DNA from: a virus | Reading direction: 5' to 3' (one strand) | Length of the DNA: 64,000 bases | Virus record (IMG/VR): IMGVR_UViG_3300033978_000217 | Location: 1-64,000 of that record | Shown: positions 36,102-43,910 of the stretch, in pieces | How positions within the stretch are numbered: position 1 is the first letter of the stretch | Layout: the number at the start of each line of letters is the position of its first letter | Made by a program: the position numbers and the translations under genes | Notes under the pieces: generated by a model | What the model was told of the DNA's origin: nothing | The model's database searches: none | What the model saw: only the letters and a program-made list of their open reading frames with translations

Positions 36102-38921
36102 ATGCCAATTACTAATAACCTTAAAAAGCAAATTGACCAGCCTGTATGGGAGTGGTCTAGGTTTGCTTTAACTACCTTTAACTCTCCAGCATCAGGTTTT
36201 GCTACAGCAATAGATGGCTCAAATAGATATATCTATTATCAATACCCTGGTACCTTGCAAAGATATGATACTTGGAGTGATACTTGGGCATCTTTAGCAG
36301 CCCCAGCATATTACACTACAGCTACAATAGCTTCAATGGTTTATTGTAAATCTCAAGGAAATAGAGGTAGAGTATTAGCAGCCCCAACAAGTTCTACATT
36401 AACAATCCCTTCTCTTATTTCTGGCGCTAAATTAGTTGGACAGAAAATCAGAATTGTATCAGGTGTAGGATCAGAACAAACTAGAACCATTACCGCATCT
36501 ACTGATCCTGTAACTGTAGAGTCTGGAGTTAACATAGGATCAAGTTCTGCTACTATTCTTCAAGACACTACAAAAAGATGGCAAGTAAATCAATGGGTTG
36601 GTTACACAGTTAGAATTTCTTATGGTACAAACTTTTCTTTTCAAAGAACAGTAATATTTAATACTGTAGATAGTTTGTATTTTTCAGACATAAACTTACA
36701 ACAATATGAGCCATGGGATAACCAAGGATTTATTTCCTCTCTTTCAGGTACGTTTTCAACTTATGAAATATCATCTCAAACTGTAACTGTAGACACTCCT
36801 TTTGTTACAACTCCTACTACAGATAGTAGATTTATGATAATGTCTGGAGTTATATGGTTGATGTCTTCACAAACAACTTCTGGATTTACATGGCAAATGT
36901 ATGATGTACTTACAGATGTGTGGTATCAAAAGTCAATGCCTTCTACTATATTTAGTGGTGCTGTGGGTACAGAGATAGCTCTTACCCCAATCGATGAAGT
37001 AGAAGCTGCGTATATTTCTAGTACTGCAACATCTGCTACAAATAGAAGACTTACAGACACGACTCAAATGATGGTTAACGATCAATACCGCAACTATCAA
37101 ATCAGATTAACAGGCGGCACAGGAGCAGGACAAAGAAGAAGAATTACATCTAATATAGACAGAACATTTGAAGTAGATTCTAAATGGACAGTAACTCCAG
37201 ACGCTACAACGACTTATGAAATATGGCCTAATACAGACTACATTTATTTTGTTGGTAATGCTAATGCTGCAACCTTTGCTTATGACATGGAATCAGATGT
37301 ATGGGTAACTGGTCCAAGTAGTGATGCTTCTGTTGCTACAAATGCTTCTATAACTAAAGTTGGAGATATACCATTAGGTATTGCTTCAGCAGCGGATAAT
37401 GGAACAGGGTCTGTACTAACCGTTGCTGTAAATGCAGTAGGGTCTGGATATGCGGTTAATGATATTATTGCAGTATCTGGAGGAGCCGCAAACTGCCGTC
37501 TTTATATTACATCAACTACTACAGCAGGTGGTGTTACAGGAGTGGCATTTAAAAATAATGGATCAGGGTATGCTACAGCAACTGGATCAGTAACTTCAAT
37601 AGTTTCAGGATCTGGGTCAGGATGCACAATTAACATAACTGCTATTGGAAGAACAGGTTTGGTTACAACTACTATAAATCATTTTCTTAAAAGAGGAGAT
37701 TCTGTAACTATAGCAGGATCTTCAGTAGCAGGATGGAATGGCACTTACACAATTTTAAGTGTTGATACTAATCTTACATTTACAATTGCTAGTACAGCTA
37801 CAGCAACTCTTAATGCTACATCAGCAAATAGTACAACTTTAGTAGTAGATTCTACAAAATCTTGGGATGTAAACGAACACCTAGGGAAGTTCTTAATGAT
37901 TATGCAAGGTGGTAGTATTACTCCTAACCAACAAATAAGAAGAATTACTTCTAATACAGCAACGACTATTACAATCCCAGCTTTTACATCTTTTACCCCT
38001 ACTAGTGGAACAACTCGTTATGTAATTATAGATCCTTCTAGTTTTGGGAGAGATAATAAATTCTGGGCAGATGATCAATTAGCCTACGGATATCCAACAA
38101 GTGGAACTACAACTTCTATTACAGACACAACTAAGAACTGGATTAGAGGAACATGGGTAGGTCACGTTGTAAGAATCATGGCAGGAACAGGACTTGGAAA
38201 TGAACTCGTAATTACGGCAAATAATAATAACACCATTACATTTGCTGCCGCTACATTTACTCCAGATACTACTACTCGTTATGCAATAATGGATAGTTTT
38301 GGGACAGCAACTTCAGGTTCTACAACTACTCTCGTAGACACTGGAAAGAACTGGGTTACTAACCAATGGGTAGGTAAACGTGTTAGGTTTGTTGGAGGAG
38401 CATCTGCTTCTAACGAAGTTACTATAACATCTAATACGGCTACAACACTAAACTTTGCTGCAACTACTGCAACCGATGCTACTACCAATTATGTTATTTA
38501 CGGTCCTCCTGCAAGAGGTGCTGGGGCTAACGTCAAATGGACGTGGGGTAATGGAAATCATAAATATTTATTTGCCCCAATTGGTGGGGGTAGTTTAGGG
38601 GTAAGTAAATTTGATATTACAACAGGTAGATGGGATAGCTATTATCAAAACTCTGGGCAAGGTGAAACTTTCACTACAGGATCTATGTGGGCATACGATG
38701 GTGCAGATAGAGTTTATGTTCAAAAAGATCAAACAGGACGTATTTTTTATTTTGATATTGTTAAAAGAGAAATGGTAAACTCTGGTACTGTGCCTTACGG
38801 TATGTCAACAGCATTTGTAGGAAATAGAATGGAGATAATTAAGACAGAAGATGGTCTCAAATATCTTTACGTTGCAAGACATAACGGAACTGAAATGTGG
38901 AGAACATTAATATTTTGGTAA
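36102..38921 (+). CDS. Probable tail fibre/receptor-binding protein with kelch and beta repeats
   Basis: 939 residues rich in T, S, N, G and A. Two repeat types are visible. Kelch-like strands (YDTWSDTWASLAAP, YDVLTDVWYQKSMP, YDMESDVWVTG, FDITTGRWDSYYQ) suggest a beta-propeller framing the whole protein. Inserted are five copies of a roughly 65-residue unit at about 147-205, 306-380, 570-645, 664-729 and 736-803, each with a D-[TS]-x-K-x-W start, a W-V-G-x-x-V-R core, a G-rich turn, I-T-x-N and a closing T-x-Y-x-I. It ends the rightward late block, a typical place for host-recognition genes. Confidence 0.68.
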   Translation: MPITNNLKKQIDQPVWEWSRFALTTFNSPASGFATAIDGSNRYIYYQYPGTLQRYDTWSDTWASLAAPAYYTTATIASMVYCKSQGNRGRVLAAPTSSTLTIPSLISGAKLVGQKIRIVSGVGSEQTRTITASTDPVTVESGVNIGSSSATILQDTTKRWQVNQWVGYTVRISYGTNFSFQRTVIFNTVDSLYFSDINLQQYEPWDNQGFISSLSGTFSTYEISSQTVTVDTPFVTTPTTDSRFMIMSGVIWLMSSQTTSGFTWQMYDVLTDVWYQKSMPSTIFSGAVGTEIALTPIDEVEAAYISSTATSATNRRLTDTTQMMVNDQYRNYQIRLTGGTGAGQRRRITSNIDRTFEVDSKWTVTPDATTTYEIWPNTDYIYFVGNANAATFAYDMESDVWVTGPSSDASVATNASITKVGDIPLGIASAADNGTGSVLTVAVNAVGSGYAVNDIIAVSGGAANCRLYITSTTTAGGVTGVAFKNNGSGYATATGSVTSIVSGSGSGCTINITAIGRTGLVTTTINHFLKRGDSVTIAGSSVAGWNGTYTILSVDTNLTFTIASTATATLNATSANSTTLVVDSTKSWDVNEHLGKFLMIMQGGSITPNQQIRRITSNTATTITIPAFTSFTPTSGTTRYVIIDPSSFGRDNKFWADDQLAYGYPTSGTTTSITDTTKNWIRGTWVGHVVRIMAGTGLGNELVITANNNNTITFAAATFTPDTTTRYAIMDSFGTATSGSTTTLVDTGKNWVTNQWVGKRVRFVGGASASNEVTITSNTATTLNFAATTATDATTNYVIYGPPARGAGANVKWTWGNGNHKYLFAPIGGGSLGVSKFDITTGRWDSYYQNSGQGETFTTGSMWAYDGADRVYVQKDQTGRIFYFDIVKREMVNSGTVPYGMSTAFVGNRMEIIKTEDGLKYLYVARHNGTEMWRTLIFW

Positions 38922-38929
38922 AGAAACAT

Positions 38930-38961
38930 TTGGAAATACAGAATTAAGTTTTGTATATTTG
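38930..38961 (+). promoter_or_regulatory. Strong Bacteroidetes-type promoter
   Basis: TTG at 38930-38932 and TATATTTG at 38954-38961, 21 bp apart. A terminator hairpin lies downstream at 39013-39043, before the first start codon. Confidence 0.7.
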
Positions 38962-39012
38962 TCATCATTGTTTTATCTTTCATAGATTTATTGATTATTG
39001 ATTTAAGGGCAG

Positions 39013-39043
39013 ATAAGGGGGAGCAATCCTCCTTATTTGTTTT
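39013..39043 (+). terminator. Terminator or attenuator hairpin in the leader of the HNH gene
   Basis: ATAAGGGGG (39013-39021) pairs over nine positions with CCTCCTTAT (39028-39036), loop AGCAAT, then TTGTTTT. It is downstream of the promoter at 38930-38961 and upstream of the ATG at 39057. Confidence 0.75.
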
Positions 39044-39056
39044 AAACGCAACGCCA

Positions 39057-39476
39057 ATGAAATGCCAAGCCGAAGAGTGTTTTTGTACGGATTTTAACCG
39101 TACATTCTGTAAAAACTACAGAGAGGATGCGAAGCCTAAATCACAAGGTCTCAAGAGAACTCAGTTCAAGAAAAAGTACAAGGCTACTGGCGAGATGGAT
39201 CTATTTAAACATCTATGGGAGACTCGCAAACATCGTTGTTACGTCACAGGAAGGGAGTTGGAGTTCTCTCCATCAATCTGCTTCCACATCCTTGGTAAGG
39301 GAGCGTTTCCTGCCTATCGTCTCAACCCTTCAAATATCATCTTTGTCAATGCGGAGTACCACACAGATTGGCACACAATGTCGAGAGAGAAATTGGTGCA
39401 GAAGGATCGTAGATGGGAGTACGTCTTCAAACTCTACGAGATGTTGAAGATTGCGTACTACAGCGAAGGTTTATAG
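39057..39476 (+). CDS. HNH-type endonuclease-like protein
   Basis: 139 residues from the ATG at 39057, which lies just after the leader hairpin; an open frame further upstream would pass through that hairpin. The N-terminus has a cysteine set (MKCQAEECFCTDF, FCKNY). Residues about 60-120 read HRCYVTGREL, then CFHILGKGAFPAYRLNP-SNIIFVNAEYH-TDWH: a beta-beta-alpha metal pattern with H, N and H in the order of HNH/NinG-like nucleases. It may act in recombination or DNA end processing. Tail-to-tail overlap of 50 bases with the leftward gene at 39427. Confidence 0.7.
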   Translation: MKCQAEECFCTDFNRTFCKNYREDAKPKSQGLKRTQFKKKYKATGEMDLFKHLWETRKHRCYVTGRELEFSPSICFHILGKGAFPAYRLNPSNIIFVNAEYHTDWHTMSREKLVQKDRRWEYVFKLYEMLKIAYYSEGL

Positions 39477-39654
39477 TGTGGTTCTTGCACAGCCTGATCT
39501 GATTAGAGTCGAAGTGTTTTATCTCTCCAGTCTCCTCCAAGGCTACCACCCACACAGTATTATTCTGCATTCCGTAGTCCATGAGGAATAGAGCAATTCC
39601 GTCACCTAACTCCGTCTCCACCCAAAGCACTTGTTGTATTTCATGTATATTCAT
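39427..39654 (-). CDS. Small unrecognised protein
   Basis: 75 residues, convergent with the HNH-like gene and overlapping its last 50 bases. The N-terminal 50 residues look genuine and folded (QVLWVETELGDGIALFLMDY, then VWVVALEETGEIKHFDSNQI), with a C-terminus inside the overlap that is less protein-like. A TAAATTTG element ends only six bases upstream of its ATG, implying a very short or absent leader. Function unknown. Confidence 0.6.
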   Translation of the reverse strand: MNIHEIQQVLWVETELGDGIALFLMDYGMQNNTVWVVALEETGEIKHFDSNQIRLCKNHTINLRCSTQSSTSRRV

Positions 39655-39659
39655 CGTAA

Positions 39660-39667
39660 CAAATTTA
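39660..39667 (-). promoter_or_regulatory. Leftward -7 element, divergent pair
   Basis: TAAATTTG on the reverse strand, four bases from the rightward TATATTTG at 39672-39679; gene start at 39654. Confidence 0.5.
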
Positions 39668-39671
39668 GGTG

Positions 39672-39679
39672 TATATTTG
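39672..39679 (+). promoter_or_regulatory. Rightward -7 element, divergent pair
   Basis: TATATTTG with only four bases before the ATG at 39684, so the mRNA would be leaderless or nearly so. Confidence 0.55.
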
Positions 39680-39683
39680 TTAC

Positions 39684-39974
39684 ATGAGAAATTCTTTAGC
39701 AGGAACTAAAAAAGGCAAATCAGAGAGTGCCAAATACTTTCAGTCTAATCCAAAGGCGAAGGCTAAGAAAGATGCGTATAACAAGGAGTATCATTCTACT
39801 CCCGAGAGACGGAAGTATCGTTCAGAACTGAACAAAGAGAACCGAAAGGCTGGAACTTACGGCAACAAGGATGGCAAAGACATGAGCCATACGAAATTAG
39901 GTAAAGTTGTCAAAGAAATATTTTCAAAAAATAGAGCTAGAAACGGAAAAGGCGGTACTCCACGTTTGAAGTAA
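39684..39974 (+). CDS. Small basic phage protein
   Basis: 96 residues, very rich in K, N, R and S. It begins MRNSLAGTKKGKSESAKYFQ and includes KDAYNKEYHSTPERRKYRSE and RKAGTYGNKDGKDMSH. The 'G-T-Y-G-N-x-D-G-K-D-x-S-H' segment recurs in small basic proteins of unrelated marine and gut phages and is of unknown role, perhaps DNA-associated in the virion. The ATG at 39684 was chosen over a GTG at 39669, which lies inside the promoter element. A two-way terminator follows. Confidence 0.75.
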   Translation: MRNSLAGTKKGKSESAKYFQSNPKAKAKKDAYNKEYHSTPERRKYRSELNKENRKAGTYGNKDGKDMSHTKLGKVVKEIFSKNRARNGKGGTPRLK

Positions 39975-39981
39975 CCGCCTT
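39949..39981. terminator. Bidirectional terminator
   Basis: AAGGCGGT (39949-39956) pairs with ACCGCCTT (39974-39981) between two converging genes; the leftward reading is followed by TTTTCC. Confidence 0.7.
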
Positions 39982-40004
39982 CGTTCAACAGCTAAAAAAT
40001 AAAC

Positions 40005-40337
40005 TTACTCAAGAGGGATGATAGTAACCTCCCAAAACTCTTTTCCTCGTGGGACAATTAGTTTGTAGAGATGGATCTCGTAAACATCCTTGTCATTAAA
40101 CTTATACTTCTTCTGCATGATGTCCAACACCAACTTGGTGGGATTGTCTACGTCTGAAGCCTTGTTAGAAAAGCCATACCGTATGTGAAGTGCGACCTTG
40201 CCTTGGGGAAACCGTAGCCGGGGCATCATCAATAGGCATGACTTTTCATATTCATTATAATCTTTTGTCTTAAATCTTCTGCCCTGGAAGGCTTTGTTTA
40301 TGGACAAAGGTTTTATGTTAACCTTTATTGTACTCAT
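40005..40337 (-). CDS. RusA-like Holliday junction resolvase
   Basis: 110 residues. Seen: SINKAFQGRRFKT near the N-terminus, ASDVDNPTKLVLDIMQKK at 60-77 and FNDKDVYEIHLYK at 80-92. The acidic residues D62, D64 and D82 correspond to the metal-binding aspartates of RusA family resolvases, which cut four-way junctions symmetrically. Length (RusA is about 120 residues) agrees. It overlaps the upstream gene by 20 bases and lies in the same leftward unit as RecT and the YqaJ-type exonuclease, fitting a role in resolving replication and recombination junctions before packaging. Confidence 0.85.
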   Translation of the reverse strand: MSTIKVNIKPLSINKAFQGRRFKTKDYNEYEKSCLLMMPRLRFPQGKVALHIRYGFSNKASDVDNPTKLVLDIMQKKYKFNDKDVYEIHLYKLIVPRGKEFWEVTIIPLE

Positions 40338-40644
40338 CTGTGTTCAAGAAAACATTTATAACTCTCTCTCTCATTTCCTGATCCTCTATAAACGATAAGG
40401 CTTGGAGTAGATGAGGAGTGGCGGTGTTTTCGTGTGTAAATTTAACAAAAGTTGGGTTAATTGCCTCAATATGCCCCTCATAATTTTCAATAAGAGCAAC
40501 AGTTTCTCCCGAGACAATTCCCCAAGCGTGGAAATATCCAGCCTTTGAGTTGTTGAATGTTATAACCTGGTACTCTCCGTTCCACATATAACACAATCCG
40601 TCCTCAATTTGGATATCGCTCCAATACCTAACCTTCCGTCTCAT
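40318..40644 (-). CDS. Unrecognised protein between RusA- and GroES-like genes
   Basis: 108 residues, overlapping both neighbours (20 and 17 bases). N-terminal beta-rich part (VRYWSDIQIEDGLCYMWNGE; YFHAWGIVSGETVALIENYE) and a helical C-terminal part (HLLQALSFIEDQEMRERVI). No family recognised; tight coupling suggests joint expression with the resolvase. Confidence 0.6.
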   Translation of the reverse strand: MRRKVRYWSDIQIEDGLCYMWNGEYQVITFNNSKAGYFHAWGIVSGETVALIENYEGHIEAINPTFVKFTHENTATPHLLQALSFIEDQEMRERVINVFLNTDEYNKG

Positions 40645-40894
40645 TGCCCATGATAAGTAGCACGTCAGACTCCATTATGAAGCCAACCTTTATGTCCTTC
40701 TCTTCAAGGTAAACAGGACTCTTGTGAGAGAAACGAATGATGTCACCAATCCGAACCTCCTCGATCTCTGGTCCTACTTCGATAACCTTCCCCTCGATAA
40801 CTTGTGTTCCAAGGTGAGATAGGTCAAGTGAAGATGACTTGACAAGGTCTTGTGTGATTGGCAAAAATTTAATTCTGTCAGATAGCGTTTTCAT
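40628..40894 (-). CDS. Short GroES-like protein
   Basis: 88 residues, close to the 95 of bacterial GroES. Order of elements: IKFLPI at the start, then VIEGKVIEVGPEIEEVRIGD, then IIRFSHKS and KVGFIMESDVLLIMG. The 'G-x-V-x-x-V-G-P' strand, the 'V-x-x-G-D-x-I-x-F' strand and the closing 'E-x-D-V-L-x-I' are hallmarks of the chaperonin-10 fold. The mobile loop seems short. It may act as a co-chaperonin for folding capsid proteins, or be an inactive relative. Confidence 0.75.
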   Translation of the reverse strand: MKTLSDRIKFLPITQDLVKSSSLDLSHLGTQVIEGKVIEVGPEIEEVRIGDIIRFSHKSPVYLEEKDIKVGFIMESDVLLIMGNETEG

Positions 40895-40899
40895 ATGTG

Positions 40900-41349
40900 T
40901 TAGTTTAAAAGTTTAACAGTTAACAATACTCCTCCAACAAAGGATACCGGGATGCCTACAATAGATATAGTCTTCCATGTTGTTTTCTTTGCGTCAAGAA
41001 TCCAATAAGAACTCTCTAACTCATCGTACTGATCCTGCTTTAGTTTATACTGCATATCTAAAGCCTCGTATTGTTTTGTCTTAGCCTCGTAAGAAACTTT
41101 GTAGTCATTGGCAATAACGTCCAAGATGGAAATCTGCTTCTCGAGATTAGCAATCTTACTCAAATGAGTATCGTACATGGAGTGGTAGAACCTCTCCGAT
41201 GCCGCTATCTTGTTAATGATTTTGATTTCAGTATCCTTCAGGCAGGTCAAAGTATCCTTGTTTATCAAGATCCTTGAACTTGGTGAGGTTAGTTGAGAGA
41301 AGACTTGATTGCTGACTAGGAGTAGCAAGATCAATATACCTTTTTTCAT
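40900..41349 (-). CDS. Spanin-type outer partner candidate
   Basis: 149 residues. A clear signal peptide (MKKGILILLLLVSNQVFS, cleavage after FS) lacks a lipobox cysteine. Residues 60-115 are a charged helix (YEAKTKQYEALDMQYKLKQD), and a hydrophobic helix lies at 128-148 (TISIVGIPVSFVGGVLLTVK). It overlaps the upstream spanin-like gene by 122 bases out of frame, the nested arrangement known from Rz/Rz1. The C-terminal membrane helix instead of a lipid anchor is unlike classic Rz1, so this may be a different envelope-bridging design. Confidence 0.62.
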   Translation of the reverse strand: MKKGILILLLLVSNQVFSQLTSPSSRILINKDTLTCLKDTEIKIINKIAASERFYHSMYDTHLSKIANLEKQISILDVIANDYKVSYEAKTKQYEALDMQYKLKQDQYDELESSYWILDAKKTTWKTISIVGIPVSFVGGVLLTVKLLN

Positions 41350-41608
41350 CTTTGTATTTGGTTTTAGTTTCCTTTGACTTGTTATCTATAACTACCACAT
41401 CGCCCTTCAGACCTATTAGTTTCTGCTGTAACTGGGTAATCTCCACTTGTTTGCTGTCGATAACCTTCTGCTGTTCCTCTATTTGATTACGGAGGATTGC
41501 CTCAGCCTTATTATTATCATCCATCTTCTTAACACCAAGTAAATGAATGGTTGCAATGAGTGTTAGAATACCTACGGCAAGTGCTATGAATTTGTGGTGG
41601 TCTTTCAT
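41228..41608 (-). CDS. Inner-membrane spanin-like (Rz-type) protein
   Basis: 126 residues. One N-terminal membrane helix (FIALAVGILTLIATIHLLG, residues 7-25) followed by a long coiled coil (QIEEQQKVIDSKQVEITQLQ) and a polar periplasmic tail. This is the build of i-spanins, which pull inner and outer membranes together in the last lysis step. Start overlaps the upstream 42-residue membrane gene in ATGA; the 3' third overlaps the next gene. Confidence 0.7.
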   Translation of the reverse strand: MKDHHKFIALAVGILTLIATIHLLGVKKMDDNNKAEAILRNQIEEQQKVIDSKQVEITQLQQKLIGLKGDVVVIDNKSKETKTKYKDEKRYIDLATPSQQSSLLSTNLTKFKDLDKQGYFDLPEGY

Positions 41609-41733
41609 GGGAATTGTGTGTAGATAAAGATAATGATTAATACTGCAAGTGAGATATAAATCTCACCCTTCTGCTGTTGATTCAGAGTCCATTCTTCTCT
41701 GAACTTTCTCTTTCTGTTCCAAAGCTTTTTCAT
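41605..41733 (-). CDS. 42-residue membrane protein, holin-like
   Basis: Starts at the ATG at 41733 with an AAGGATG context and ends in an ATGA overlap with the Rz-like gene. Its first 71 bases lie out of frame inside the 3' end of the gene at 41663. The N-terminus is strongly basic (MKKLWNRKRKFREEW), then NQQQKG and one hydrophobic helix (IYISLAVLIIIFIYTQF). A basic cytoplasmic tail with a single helix beside spanins suggests a pinholin-like or lysis-regulating peptide. Coding status is supported by the coupling and by the clear membrane segment. Confidence 0.62.
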   Translation of the reverse strand: MKKLWNRKRKFREEWTLNQQQKGEIYISLAVLIIIFIYTQFP

Positions 41734-42037
41734 CCTTATATTTTTTTATTAGTTGGACAATGTCGTAGTAAGCAAACCAGGGTAGTGTAGATATCTCTTC
41801 GATCAGGTCTTCAGCGTCATCCATTGCTCGAAGGTAGTAGTCACCACCCTCAATGTCGAAGAGGGCGGTGGCTAATACTTTGTATCTCTGCTCGGCAGCT
41901 TTAACGAACTGGTTACCCTTCATCTTCACCTCCTTCTCCCAAAAGGGTGGCCCAATTTGGTCGGAGATGTTTACAAATGCATTTGCGTGTAGCATGGATG
42001 CAATTATCTGATGCTTTTTATGTTCGTCTAGAATCAT
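41663..42037 (-). CDS. Unrecognised helical protein
   Basis: 124 residues, mostly helical and acidic (HKKHQIIASMLHANAFVNIS; FDIEGGDYYLRAMDDAEDLI) with a lysine/glutamate-rich tail. Overlaps the YqaJ-like gene by four bases (ATGA) upstream and contains the start of the 42-residue membrane gene at its 3' end. A perfect inverted repeat, GTGAGAT/ATCTCAC at 41649-41666, spans its stop codon. Function unknown. Confidence 0.6.
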   Translation of the reverse strand: MILDEHKKHQIIASMLHANAFVNISDQIGPPFWEKEVKMKGNQFVKAAEQRYKVLATALFDIEGGDYYLRAMDDAEDLIEEISTLPWFAYYDIVQLIKKYKDEKALEQKEKVQRRMDSESTAEG

Positions 42038-42717
42038 CGGTTGCCTAACTTTTCAATTAAAAATTGTTTGTACTTAACTGCCATCTCAATAGCATTGTCC
42101 AAAATTTCTTTCGAATCTGATTGTAAATGTACAGGAATTATTGCTAACTTGTTCTTCCCATCCATGCGAGGATCGTAAGAAATGAACATACCCTCTTCCT
42201 TCCCGGCAACAATCATATTCATTTGCAACTGCCACCAATAAGGTTTTCTCTGCTTGAATAGGTCATCCTCGTCTGCAATAAGAAGGTTCTGAACGTGGTT
42301 CTCGAAGTTGTACGGACACTTAATCTCAATCACACCGAAGCGTGAGCAGATACCATCGGGAGAGCCTCCTGCGTGGTCTCCGTAGGGGATAAACCCTACA
42401 GAGTCAACATGAGATTCCATCATCTCGGCATATATATTACAAGCCTCTGCCTCGTGTTCCACACCCCATTCCGTAGCCGCAGAGTTAGTGGTCTGCTCGA
42501 TGCCAGTCATTTCCTCGGCAACCTTCGACATGATGTAAGACTTGGTAGTCTCAGACAACTCTCCGTTCTCTCTCGCTGCCTTCGTCTGAGGTTGAGTCAT
42601 TAGTTTGTATATCTCTGATGCGGTAAACTTACCAACACGAGCGTTGAACCATGCTTGTGAGCGTTGGTTAGACGCTTGTGCTTGTTCCTTTAGGATTTCG
42701 TTTAATAGATTATTCAT
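42034..42717 (-). CDS. YqaJ-type (lambda Exo-like) exonuclease
   Basis: 227 residues from the ATG at 42717, chosen because AGGAGGGG lies seven bases upstream and the longer frame runs into RecT. Motifs of the YqaJ/lambda exonuclease fold: QAWFNARVGKFTASEI at 21-36, EWGVEHEAEACNIYAE near 83-98, GGSPDG with D121, then EIKCP (E131, K133) and WQLQMNM. These form the PD-(D/E)XK active site that degrades one strand of double-stranded ends. It overlaps recT by eight bases; the pair makes a two-gene single-strand annealing recombination system. Confidence 0.9.
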   Translation of the reverse strand: MNNLLNEILKEQAQASNQRSQAWFNARVGKFTASEIYKLMTQPQTKAARENGELSETTKSYIMSKVAEEMTGIEQTTNSAATEWGVEHEAEACNIYAEMMESHVDSVGFIPYGDHAGGSPDGICSRFGVIEIKCPYNFENHVQNLLIADEDDLFKQRKPYWWQLQMNMIVAGKEEGMFISYDPRMDGKNKLAIIPVHLQSDSKEILDNAIEMAVKYKQFLIEKLGNR

Positions 42718-43576
42718 TGTCCCCTCCTTTAACTTTCTTACGAGCCTTCTCAATGATCTCTTTCTTCTGCTCCGGATCAATCATTACCGACTCATCAGAC
42801 AAAGCAGTCTCAAGTTCTACCACGTTGGTAGTCTTCTCAAGTAAGCGGTCAATCTGTTCCTCGCTCATCTTCACATACTCAACGGTCTTGTACTCCTCGT
42901 TGTCGATAGAGATAGCGGTGTTAACCTTCTCAATCTTATCCAAGGCAAACGAAGACTTAGGGATAGACTTCCAACCTCTCTTCACAACGGTCTTACGAGC
43001 CATCTCTGCATAGTCAGTTGACCATGGGCCAACATCTTTGCGACCAGTCTCTGAGCGATTCTTGATAGCGTCAATTTGTGGCTTCCACATAACCTCGAAC
43101 AAGGTCTCGTCATTGTGCAGTACAAAGATTGCGTAAACGGCAATGATGTCATCAACCTTGAAGGTCTCTCCCTTCGGCTTGTGGTTGATGCGAGGTGATG
43201 TACCTTGAACGATGTCGAAGTCATCTCCTCTGTAAACTACTCCCGAAGAAACCGACTTGATAATCCCAGTGTCAGAGATTAACTTAATCATCCCCTGGTA
43301 TCCAGGCATGAGTTTAGCGTTGCCCTTGAAAGGAACGAGGTAAGCCAAGTTCATCACAGGGTTCAGAGACAACTTGGTCAATGCACAATTGTACACAGCC
43401 ATTGCAACTGATTGTGGGTTAGAATTCGCTAACACTTGGTTGTTGTTAGCAGCTTGGATGGCGAAAGACATCTCTCTCATGAGGACTTCTTCTCCTCCCA
43501 TCAGTTTAATCATTTCCTCTCTGCGAGGTTCGATGAACGGCATAACCGTCTTTGGTGAAATTGTTATGTTTGACAT
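42710..43576 (-). CDS. recT: RecT-family single-strand annealing protein
   Basis: 288 residues, usual length for the family. Signature stretches: NPQSVAMAVYNCALTKLSLN at 54-73, LAYLVPFKGNAKLMPGYQGM, then IKSVSSGVVYRGDDF and YAEMARKTVVKRGWK. RecT binds single-stranded DNA exposed by the partner exonuclease and anneals it to a complementary strand, for replication-fork repair, concatemer formation and recombination. The C-terminal 70 residues are acidic then lysine-rich and probably disordered. Its own leader contains only a degenerate promoter (TACATTCG at 43607-43614, reverse strand). Confidence 0.92.
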   Translation of the reverse strand: MSNITISPKTVMPFIEPRREEMIKLMGGEEVLMREMSFAIQAANNNQVLANSNPQSVAMAVYNCALTKLSLNPVMNLAYLVPFKGNAKLMPGYQGMIKLISDTGIIKSVSSGVVYRGDDFDIVQGTSPRINHKPKGETFKVDDIIAVYAIFVLHNDETLFEVMWKPQIDAIKNRSETGRKDVGPWSTDYAEMARKTVVKRGWKSIPKSSFALDKIEKVNTAISIDNEEYKTVEYVKMSEEQIDRLLEKTTNVVELETALSDESVMIDPEQKKEIIEKARKKVKGGDNE

Positions 43577-43619
43577 AATTTATAAGTTTTCTTTATTAAT
43601 GTTTTGCGAATGTAACACA

Positions 43620-43910
43620 TTATTCGAAACCCTCCAAAACTTTTTTTGTAAATTTTTCTAATGTTAATAAGTAAGGTTCGTGTTCGAGTTTTATATCTGT
43701 ACCCCATTTGCTGAAAATCTGTTTGAGAATCTTCCTCCTCTCCCCTTGTGGAAGGTGTAAAAGAGCAAGGTCAAAGTACACATATGACTTTGGATCTTGT
43801 GGTATGCCCAGAGAGATGCACATCTTGTTAACCCTCTTGTGCATAGTGTCGAGGACTAGGTATGTGTCTGCCCTCTTTAAATACTTTTGGCTACGAGAAG
43901 ATTTTGCCAT
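43620..43910 (-). CDS. Unrecognised small protein upstream of recT
   Basis: 96 residues. Basic N-terminus (KSSRSQKYLKRADTYLVLDT), a leucine-rich middle (YFDLALLHLPQGERRKILKQ) and KFTKKVLEGFE at the end; all helical. Overlaps the upstream gene by 20 bases. No family recognised; co-transcription with recT suggests a DNA-metabolism accessory. Confidence 0.58.
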   Translation of the reverse strand: MAKSSRSQKYLKRADTYLVLDTMHKRVNKMCISLGIPQDPKSYVYFDLALLHLPQGERRKILKQIFSKWGTDIKLEHEPYLLTLEKFTKKVLEGFE

